64,000 bases of DNA from Phlegmacium glaucopus (Eukaryota > Basidiomycota > Agaricomycetes > Agaricales > Cortinariaceae). The number at the start of each line of letters is the position of its first letter. Positions within the stretch are counted from its first letter, which is position 1. The DNA lies in NCBI GenBank assembly GCA_015039465.1, contig MU130477.1, positions 492,619 through 556,618 on the forward strand, read 5' to 3'. The notes under the pieces are model-generated. The model worked only from the letters and a program-made list of their open reading frames with translations, was not told where the DNA came from and ran no database searches. Both the position numbers and the translations under genes were made by a program. Of the stretch, positions 56,195-64,000 are shown one piece after another.

Positions 56195-57350
56195 ATAAAA
56201 TGATCTGGGCACGCCTCATTGGTACCATAGCGACCTAAAAACCACGTCCTGACCACATCATCACTCCAATTTTTACAGTAGCCTAAGGAAGTTAACTGCG
56301 GGCTGAAGACAAAAAAAACAAGCAAAAAAGAAAAAGCCAAGGAGAATCAGAGTTGGATTCGATTCAATTTGTAAGTAATCGCCTTGGATATTATTCAAGT
56401 CTAACTTAGAGTCCGGTTTCCATCTCCACCTCGTCTATTTTGAAACTTGAAAACAAAGCAGTAAGACCAAGGGAGGATTGCTAAAATTGCCCAGGGTAGG
56501 AAGACATAGAGGTCCCCCCAAATAAGGTATGTTTCCACCCAAAAAGGTATGGAGATTTCTTATGTTGGATTTACTTCACAAAATGGCTAAATATTTTTAT
56601 CATCACCGAATCTTAAGCTGGTCAGGATGACCTCAGAAGCTTTTTTTCACCTTACAAGGCTGGAGTTGGCCCTAAATATATGGTTTTAGAAAAAAAAATT
56701 GAGCCCTTCGGGCTGGACGGCCCGGGAGCAAGACCAAGACTGATTGTGTAAGATCTGTCGGGAAATCTAACCTAAATTAACCTGGCACTGGGCAGCGACC
56801 ATCGGGCATTACGGGTACTATTCCATCTATGACTTCGTTCTGGAAAGTAACATTGACAGGTATTTTTTGACACACTACTCTAGTACAGTGCATGTAGTCG
56901 TTTATCGGTACCCCTGGATTTTCCCATTATCCGAGTCCAGGCTAGATCTACAGTCCATTTCTATCATAGTCATTGCATGCCTGGGCCTTTCACCAGCGTC
57001 ATCTCGTTGATCATATAAAACGGTCGCAAGTCCAATCTTGCCTTTCTACAGCCGAAATGACCCACCTTCCTGCAATTGTCGCTTTAGCTTGCGCTTCTGT
57101 CATCTTACGTTTAAGGGGATAGTAGTATTACAAGTGCTATCTAAAGTAAAGGCTATACGTATGTAATGATGACTCTAGTTGAGATTTACTACAGTAAAAT
57201 GTTTATTACGACAAGTTGTTTCGATACGTGAAGGCAGGAAAACAGGAAAACAAGAAAACAGGACAATGAAAGCGTGCGATAACAGATATAAGTACATAGA
57301 AATAGATAGCTAAAAAAAAGGTGAAAAGTTTGACCAGGAAAAGAAATTGT
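56195..57350. other. No gene seen
   Basis: AT-rich spacer with poly-A stretches around 56310-56340 and a small hairpin (agcccttcgggct) at 56702. No coding or RNA signal. Confidence 0.5.
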
Positions 57351-58247
57351 TTATGTCTTTATCAACTTCGTATTCGAGAAAATCTTGGTGAGTGCGTGAT
57401 TGGAGAAGAAATCTTCCTGAAGCTGGTTGTCTCTAACGTCCAACAGCTGTAAATTTTCGAAAAATCTTGCACTTTGCATGTGCAAGTAACCCATACATCC
57501 AATAAAGAGACGTCCAGGGTATGGTGTATCATTGACGGAACCTACGATCTTCAAGTAACGAAGGCGGGATAATCCGCCGAGGTAGGAAAGGAGTGTACCG
57601 GTGACTAGTTGAAGCGGGATCTTGAGGTATTCCACTTGTCGAAGTCGAACAACGCCTCTATTTAACACCTCGCCAATATGAGGTAACCGGCTTGGATAAT
57701 CGAAGCATATAGGGGGCAGGAGTATCTCTACTTCTCGCAAGGACGACAGTGAACTCAAGGCACGAAACAGTCTATCGTTCAACATGTCTGCGCAGATTTT
57801 GATCCTCGTGAGCGAAGGAACGTGGGTCAGAATGTTGAGAGCCATCTCCGTTATATGTGTGTAATTGGCCATGAACGCTTGCCATGATAATGGATTGGAA
57901 AACGTAATGATGCGGAGATTTGAGAGTCGAATGGCTCTTGCCGTGAGGTGTTCACAGAGTTGGTCAATGGGAAAGTTGAGGATATGGAAAGCACCTGTGA
58001 GAGGGGGGGTGTAGGCATTGCGATCCCTCGCTTGGATTTTCACGACCTCGTAGTTGAAGTCGGGGTAGAAGAAGCGATGTTCCTGACAGTGAAAATAGCC
58101 TGTATTAATTTCGAATGCGTGGGTAATAGGGTCGAGACCGCCTTGTTCTCCAGGTTGCCACTGTTGGGAAGACCTGTCGGCGGCTTGCCCCGGCAGGCCA
58201 CTCGAAGCGAGAACAAGGGCGTCTGGGTTACCAGTGTGATGATGCAT
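57351..58247 (-). CDS. LRR-like hypothetical protein (298 aa)
   Basis: The frame is open from 58364, but its first codon there is GTG. A TATA box lies at 58366-58376, so the transcript should start inside the open stretch and the first in-frame ATG at 58247 (MHHHTGNPDALVLASSG) is the likely start. The C-terminal 180 residues show leucine-rich periodicity (ALNILTHVPSLTRIKICAD, LRQVEYLKIPLQLVTGTLLS, LRYLKIVGSVNDTPY, FENLQLLDVRDNQL), typical of the F-box/LRR-like families of Agaricomycetes. No F-box is visible. No introns needed. Function unknown; possibly substrate recognition. Confidence 0.6.
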   Translation of the reverse strand: MHHHTGNPDALVLASSGLPGQAADRSSQQWQPGEQGGLDPITHAFEINTGYFHCQEHRFFYPDFNYEVVKIQARDRNAYTPPLTGAFHILNFPIDQLCEHLTARAIRLSNLRIITFSNPLSWQAFMANYTHITEMALNILTHVPSLTRIKICADMLNDRLFRALSSLSSLREVEILLPPICFDYPSRLPHIGEVLNRGVVRLRQVEYLKIPLQLVTGTLLSYLGGLSRLRYLKIVGSVNDTPYPGRLFIGCMGYLHMQSARFFENLQLLDVRDNQLQEDFFSNHALTKIFSNTKLIKT

Positions 58248-58365
58248 GTAATACCAGACTGAGATGGGGTAGAATACAGAATTGATTTGGGTACGGTTTT
58301 GAGATAGAATTACGACGTTCGCAGAAGGTCTTTGGAATGAAAGCAAGTGCAAGAAACTACCCACC

Positions 58366-58377
58366 GTTTATATAACC
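58366..58377 (-). promoter_or_regulatory. TATA box
   Basis: GGTTATATAAAC on the minus strand, about 120 bp before the ATG at 58247. Confidence 0.55.
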
Positions 58378-59237
58378 CGATGGTCAAAGCTTCAGCACAT
58401 TACCCTAATCAGCCAGGCCGAGCTTCAACGCGTCAAGCAGAAATTTTTTTCAAGATGAGCCGACGAACCCCGTTCGACCGAGACATGTATTTACACGATA
58501 TCTGGAGGAACAGCAGTTTTTTCAAATTCAAGTGACGCTGTTATGCTATGCATCAGGCGGATCATGTCAATAAATGACAGTGTGTCATAGCATTCCAGTG
58601 TGAACAACGGGGAGCGCCTGCCATGAGGCTACCGTGAGGCCAGTTTTCCCGTCCCTCACCGATGTAAGAACCCAGAAAAAGACACACAGATGGGATTAGA
58701 TCCTTGTCCTCCATATTATGGCAATCAGCAACAAAGTAACAAGTCATTTGAAGGCAATAAGACAAGGTCGCCGTGATGAGCCTGAGGTTTCCGAGTCTTT
58801 GTATTCTCCGTCGCCAATCGGTCGCAGTGATAGTCTAACCGTGACAGTGTTCACGTTGGGAATCTCTAGGATAATGTTGCAAACGCGTCAACGTCGTATG
58901 TCTGGAGCCAGTGATGAATTCAAGATGAATTTAAGCTGTGAGAGATACACCCCCAAAATAGAACAACGCCTTTTAACTCGTCACGTGGTCTGCGTCAGAT
59001 GAACTTTCTCTTCAGTTGCTAATATATGCATATTAAAACCTTAACAGGTCAATCCCCCAGTAGGCAGATAGCATAGAGATCGTACAGTAGAGCGAAAGGC
59101 ATCTAAAGCTGTGGTTTACGGAAGCCTGATTCGGCTCCGAGTCAGATCAAGTCAGATCAATTATTGCCTTTGTTTGTCAGGTAATTAATTACCTCTGTGA
59201 ATTTTTATTTTAGGTTTGATGGCAGTACTAAGCATGA
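58378..59237. other. No gene seen
   Basis: Short overlapping ORFs on both strands (for example 58718-59002) lack recognisable motifs or splice support. 59145-59158 has 'agatcaagtc' twice. Confidence 0.5.
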
Positions 59238-60318
59238 TCAGGACCATTGAATGCCTGCAAGCCCCGATATTCCCCTCTGTACAACTACCATAGCTAGCAC
59301 ACCCAAGATGAATCCCACTACAATGCCATGTTTTTCTTGTTCCCACCCTTTCAAACTTCTTACCTGGACAGAGGAGGCTGGCTCAACTCGTTCAACATAA
59401 CGAGGCTGGACTTCGGCCCTTGCTTTATTGGCATTCGGGAAGAACGGTTGAGGGGCTTTGAACCCACTAGTCACTCCGGGAAGACCGTCGATACTCATAT
59501 GGTTCTTGTCTCTCCAGTATCCTTTGAGGCCTTTGTCGGTCAACGGGTAAGTTTGAACTTCGGATGGATGGTCAGTTTCAGTTTCGAAGCTGGTCCTCAC
59601 AACCGAGGTGTTCGATGAGGGGGAGGGGGGAGCAGAGATAGCGCAGGACTCCGCCTGGGCTCTTATATCCTCCGTTTCCAGTTTCACGCTATAATGGTTC
59701 AACCCCGTACGGTGTTTCTTGAAATCGTAGAGTGGAACTGCATAGCCGCACGACTGACAATGCCATGAGCAGGTTCCAGATAAACGACAAGAGAGGGTAC
59801 TCACCGATCCCACCTTGTGGATATCCAATACGATGGCTGCTCGTGACCCCACGTGTCTGTTTTCCATAGGGATGAGAGCTTCATACTCAGGGCTACCGAA
59901 CTCGTGTACAGTGCCTACAGACCGGCTTTAATAACGCAGGCGACAGACAATACAGATGTGTAAATTACCGATCCCGAACAATCGAACGATCCTTGGCGCT
60001 CCATTGAACCCAGTGAACATGATCGTCATCCTGCCATTCTCTTTCAGATGCGCGATAGTTTCAATGCCTAGCAAATTAAAAATAGCTTAGCTATGGGCAG
60101 AAGATCACACGACTGAGCAAAATTTTCATACCACTTCCTGTAAGGTCTTCATACCATATTCTATTCTCGTTAACAATGTGAAAAGTTCCTTCATACCCTT
60201 TGGGAGAGAGGTTAATGTGTCCTGAGGAGGAGAGGGGTGCAGTCGCGACCCAAAACATCCTTTGTTCTTGAATCCAGGGAACAAGGGTGGATGGGATTTC
60301 AGTGAAGAATTTGCCCAT
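59238..60318 (-). CDS. Pyridoxamine 5'-phosphate oxidase-fold protein, membrane-anchored
   Basis: Four exons join in frame: 60318-60132, 60067-59969, 59914-59805 and 59753-59238 (introns 64, 54 and 51 bp), 303 residues. The N-terminal ~130 residues have the FMN-binding split-barrel pattern of a fungal family: FFT-EIPSTLVPWIQEQRMFW, HINLSPKGYEGTFHI, WYEDLTGSG and MTIMFTGFNGAPRIVRLFG; then HKVGSSCGYAVPLYDF. A Ser/Thr-rich linker follows, and a C-terminal hydrophobic segment (GIVVGFILGVLAMVVVQRGI) would anchor it in a membrane. Family members are annotated as pyridoxamine-phosphate-oxidase-related; whether this one oxidises PNP/PMP is unproven. Confidence 0.85.
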
Positions 60319-60384
60319 GGCGTTTGGCGTGTAAGTCTAGGCTCTAGGTAAGAGGTATGTGTTGGGAGCAGGTCGGCTCATAGG

Positions 60385-60395
60385 TCTTATATACG
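60385..60395 (-). promoter_or_regulatory. TATA box
   Basis: CGTATATAAGA on the minus strand, ~70 bp upstream of the ATG at 60318. Confidence 0.6.
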
Positions 60396-62077
60396 ACTTG
60401 GAGTACCTAAAATTAAGTTGGTCACGCGTGCCTTGTGAGTCATAATCACGGGTGACGGAAGCGTTGAAAGTCTGCTGCAATACAGTGCAGCCTGTTCCAA
60501 CTTCAATTGATTTGGTGTTTATGATTTATTACTAGCACTTATTATTTACTCACAGAAGTACTGGCGTTTTGTTACAATTTACGTGGAAGGAAAGGATCGG
60601 TTTTCCTTTCTTACATGTATGTACGCGGTAAAGCAGCACCACTTATGGAGTACAAGCAAATATTATTAGGGCTGAGGCTCATATTTTGCCGCATTGGCCG
60701 ATGCCATCAATCTTGGCAATGCACGCATCCACGAATTGAAAAAGACATGGGGATGACTAAGGGCATCACATCAGCGTCAGAGCACTGAGCGTCAACAGAC
60801 AAACGACACGGCCGGTAGGATGAGAAGACGAGCGATAATGAAGTTGAGAAAGAGGAAGACAACATCTTTCGTCCAGCTGAGTATCGGGATTCGACCATAA
60901 GTATAGTGGAGGAGCACTAGTAGTACACTACTGCGCCCATCCATTGATATTGGGGTAGGCAGCGCCAGATCGTGCGGCTATCCAACGGTGGGCATTCGGA
61001 CGCATTCCAGCAGGTGTATAACTTCTGTTTCAAGAAGCGATTTTTTGCCGAACTATGGGCCTACTACTTTGGGGGAACTGGTAGCTCGAGGGGCTTGGTT
61101 ATTGCGGGCTCGAAGTTTGTCCCTGATCTATACCTGTTTTGAAGACAGTGATGATACTTGAGAGCCAAATTCATATGCCGCATTGCGACCCCTTTGCATG
61201 AATATCTTCGTGAAGCTGGCGCCCCGTCACTACCGGAAGCTCGATCTTTTGTTGGTAGATACCTGGAGATATCGCGAGCTATCTGTGTGCCGTAGGATCT
61301 TTTGGCATTGCAGAAAGTATATGATCCTAACATTCACATGGCATTCGCTTTTTACTGGGGATATCGAGGGATATCGATCATCACGGGAAGTGGACGGAGA
61401 TAATTAATATTAGAGTGATGACCAGGAGGAATGAGATCGAGCCCGAGACGGGTTAGACTAGGTTAGACTTTTAAAGAAGCGATGGAGTCGGATGAACGAC
61501 AATATTGGAACCGTCCATTCCGGGACTTTGCAGCGAGGAGGCATGTCTACTAAACTCCGGGGTGAGGAAGGAACCTTCAACACTGGGGTCAACAAGTTAC
61601 AATGGCCCACGTCTGCTGATGAGAGCACATGGCAAGAATTTGTTTCGAACTGTCTTGTTTTCGAACATCTCAGCTCTCGGTGCCATAAGATGTAAACCCT
61701 TCGTTGAAATGATGGTCCCCTTCTGCAAGATTTCGTAGTGTTGTCGAAGTCAAAATCAAAGTCGTCAATGGGTCTCCGGTGATCGGAGAGATGCCTCGAG
61801 GTATATATATACATCATTATATAATACTTGAATATTTCAATGTTTTGCCTGTTTTGCCGCGCGCTCGATGTCCATAGAAGCATTGAAAAACTTCTTATTA
61901 TTATTAAGCCTTGTTATTGTTGTACTCATCCTTGATTCATTCCTGATTCATCACCATCAGCTTCTACACCTTTCATCAAATTTCTATGTCAAGTGGGCGC
62001 TGATACTGCGCTGGTAGACTATATAGTAAGATATTCCTAATACACTCCAGTTTGACATAGTTGGGAAAAAAACATAC
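60396..62077. other. No gene seen
   Basis: Several short ORFs overlap on opposite strands (60707-60898, 61064-61333, 61458-61883). None shows a recognised motif or consistent splice sites. Since fragments of two host genes lie nearby, some of this may be gene debris I cannot identify. Confidence 0.4.
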
Positions 62078-62254
62078 TTGCCCAAGCTTCGCCTTGACAA
62101 TCAACATAAGAGTTGAAAACCTACACAATGGACTCAGTAAGGCAGATATAAATGATAAATGAGATTTTACCAGATTCTCAGTTCCGACTGGACGTGCGAA
62201 CTTCTCTTGCGGCTCAGATTCTCCAGTTACACTACTATTGTTGACTTTCAAATC
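62078..62254 (-). pseudogene. P-type ATPase fragment
   Basis: On the minus strand an exon-like piece reads KVNNSSVTGESEPQEKFARP with VGTENL, then a GTAAAA..TAG intron (50 bp), then VFNSYVDCQGEAWA up to a GTATGT donor at 62077. The TGES motif and following 'E(N/A)L-VFNS...V.GE.W' match the actuator domain of Na+/K+-type P-type ATPases. Nothing before or after belongs to the rest of the pump (no phosphorylation motif DKTG), so it is an isolated two-exon fragment that kept its intron. Confidence 0.65.
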
Positions 62255-62640
62255 AGTTTGAGGAGCAAGGATGGCCGATCAGAACTTTTTTTAAAAGTTT
62301 TTTCTTGACGCGACTCACGCAAGTGGTTTACAGATTACGTGTTCAAGCGTTCAGTGTTTACGCCGCTGAGCAGAATCATGGTAACGTAGGTACTAGCATT
62401 TCACTCCAGGACCCCTGACAGCTCTGACATATATGTATCTACAGATTTCAGGGGTTATCTTTGGGCGGCGCGCTCAACCAGGAATCAGCAGGAATCAGCG
62501 CGCAAAGGGAGGCAAAGGGTCCAGGATAAGCTAGGATATCAACGATCATCGATCATCGATCATCAGATCCTCTGAATCCCTACGCCACTGGTTCCGAACC
62601 CTAGAAACGAAGAAGAACCAGAATCGGCTGAGTAGAAACC
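62255..62640. other. Intergenic before the calpain gene
   Basis: Contains a short 'gatcatc' tandem at 62541-62566 and a 'ggaatcagcagg' direct repeat near 62480. No coding signal. Confidence 0.5.
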
Positions 62641-62641
62641 A

Positions 62642-62653
62642 CATATATATAAG
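62642..62653 (+). promoter_or_regulatory. TATA box
   Basis: CATATATATAAG about 55-65 bp before the ATG at 62707; the spacing fits a transcript start ~30 bp downstream. Confidence 0.65.
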
Positions 62654-62706
62654 GTGGTCACTGGTTACCTAGCCCTCAGCTTCAAACAATATCGAGCGCT
62701 AAGAAG

Positions 62707-64000
62707 ATGACAAGGTCTAACAGGAAAAAGAAAACTCCAGCTAATCTCGTCATTGACAAGGAGAACGACAAGCCTGAAGGTAGCGTCATCACGTTCAGAG
62801 GGCCAGCAACTTCAAGATATGGCAACTTCAAAACTCATAAACCCCCCACTGTCGCACCCCAAGCTCAAGTCGGCCTCCTTGTAACGGTTGAGCTTGAAAA
62901 AGCAATGGAAGAATGCCGAACCAAAGTGGCACAAATCGTCAAAGGATGTCGTGCGGCCAATAGACGATTCAGGTAAGTAGTTACGATTTTAGCTGAATTC
63001 GATTCCCTTACAATTAACATTTATTCCGATTACAGAGATGTCGAATTCGACCTCGAAAACGATAAAATTCGTTGTCTTTATGGCCTCAATTACGACGGAT
63101 CGGAGCTTCCGCCAGCTGTTCTACGCGTTACGCAAATTTTTGAGAATCCTCAGTTTTTCGTAGATGGCGCCGATGCCATTGATATCATTCAAGGAGATCT
63201 TGGCGATTGCTGGTTCTTATCTGCACTCGCAACCATGTCCACTTCTAAGGGTTTGATCGAGAAATTATGTATCTCGGTAAATTATTTTCTGCATTACTTT
63301 GACAGATCACCGACCTCATATACTAGCGTGATGAAGAGGTTGGTGTGTACGGATTTGTGTTTTTCCGTGGTTCTACTTGGGTTAACGTTATCATTGACGA
63401 GTAAGATTCCTATTGATACCCTTTAACCACTGATCGCTGAGCTCTCATCCATATTCAACTCACAGCCAACTTTTCTGGTCTTTGCCCAAATACGAAGAAC
63501 TCAGTAACCAGGAACAGAGACTCTATCGCCGCGATAGGGAGACGTACAATAAACTGTCCCAGAAAGGCGGAAAAGGACTGCACTTTGCCAGATCAGGCAC
63601 TGAAGGAGAAACTTGGGTTCCGTTGATAGAAAAGGCGTACGCCAAATTACATGGCGATTATGCGTCTTTGTCTGGAGGATTGGCATCAGAGGCAATTGAG
63701 GATCTGACAGGGTATGTCATCTAAATATTTTCTTCCCCTCTCACCTAACGTCGTCCTAATATTCAGAGGCGTTTCGATGATGTACCGTCACAAGGTAAGT
63801 CGTTATTATCCACCAGGTCTTTTTGTCTGATTGTTCAATACTACGTAGGACATTCTCGACAAAGACAGATTCTGGAAAGAGGAACTTCTAAAAGCGACTC
63901 AAGATCGCCTTTTTGGCTGTGCCTTCGCTGGACTTGATACCAGTCGTAAAAACGAACTACTTGTCGAGGTTCCAAAAGTTAATGGTCTATTTGGAGGCCA
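62707..64000 (+). CDS. Calpain-type cysteine protease, 3' end outside the window
   Basis: Six exons so far, joined in frame: 62707-62972, 63036-63276, 63327-63400, 63466-63711, 63767-63794 and 63849 to the window edge, with ~50-65 bp GT/AG introns. A basic N-terminus is followed by the calpain protease domain: LNYDGSELPPAVLRVTQIF, then IDIIQGDLGDCWFLSALATM with the catalytic Cys, FVFFRGSTWVNVIID, and HFARSGTEGETWVPLIEKAY with AKLHGDYASLSGG. The catalytic His and Asn lie beyond the window. It should be an intracellular, Ca2+-type C2-family endopeptidase; fungal members often lack EF hands, and that end cannot be judged here. Confidence 0.9.

Noticed and set aside
61064..61883. Several short ORFs between the oxidase-fold gene and the ATPase fragment
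   Set aside because: They overlap on opposite strands and contain no motif I can name; described only as unassigned sequence.

Overview
The window is nuclear DNA of a filamentous fungus, almost certainly a mushroom-forming basidiomycete (Agaricomycetes). The evidence is short phase-conserving introns (about 50-65 bp, GTAAGT/GTATGT donors, CTAAC-like branch points), a Plavaka-type and a Tnp2 (CACTA-like) transposase of the kinds common in that class, and expanded F-box/LRR-like, DUF6532-like and C2H2 families. I cannot name a species. Most of the window is transposon and pseudogene; convincing host genes lie mainly in the last 13 kb.

Layout. 0.2-5.3 kb: dispersed repeats, a minisatellite and a broken DUF6532-type gene. 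5.46-10.27 kb: an LTR retrotransposon with near-identical LTRs, a broken gag and no pol. 10.3-14.3 kb: a decayed large conserved gene. 14.54-17.42 kb: a foldback whose ~1.3-1.4 kb arms are true reverse complements. 17.45-21.30 kb: an anomalous block, described next. 21.3-26.2 kb: a decayed Plavaka element carrying an unrelated Ser/Thr-rich gene, two ~25 nt A-runs nearby and a 478 bp N gap. 28.4-43.7 kb: a block made of F-box-like, C2H2 and small helical-domain genes, duplicated up to three times and mostly broken. 43.7-50.4 kb: a nearly intact two-gene Tnp2 element with recognisable terminal inverted repeats. 51.4-64 kb: a four-pass membrane protein, TE and F-box remnants, fragments of a protein O-mannosyltransferase and of a P-type ATPase, an LRR-like gene, a pyridoxamine-phosphate-oxidase-fold gene, and the start of a calpain that runs off the window.

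The standout observation is that 18.35-21.30 kb is the base-by-base complement, in the SAME direction and not reversed, of the adjacent 21.30-24.24 kb. I checked this at many points; it holds over about 2.94 kb with roughly one difference per 80-100 bases. The stretch before it (17.45-18.35 kb) is likewise the non-reversed complement of the foldback's left end. A second, smaller mirror relation occurs at 33.72-33.91 kb versus 34.58-34.78 kb. Template-directed synthesis is antiparallel and cannot make such copies, so a record or assembly fault is the first hypothesis; if raw reads confirm it, it would be without precedent that I know of. ORFs in that block as written are therefore meaningless.

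A second theme is decay by C-to-T change at CpG: several coding frames are closed by TGA where CGA is expected, and the forward copy has lost many CpGs that its complement-written partner keeps.
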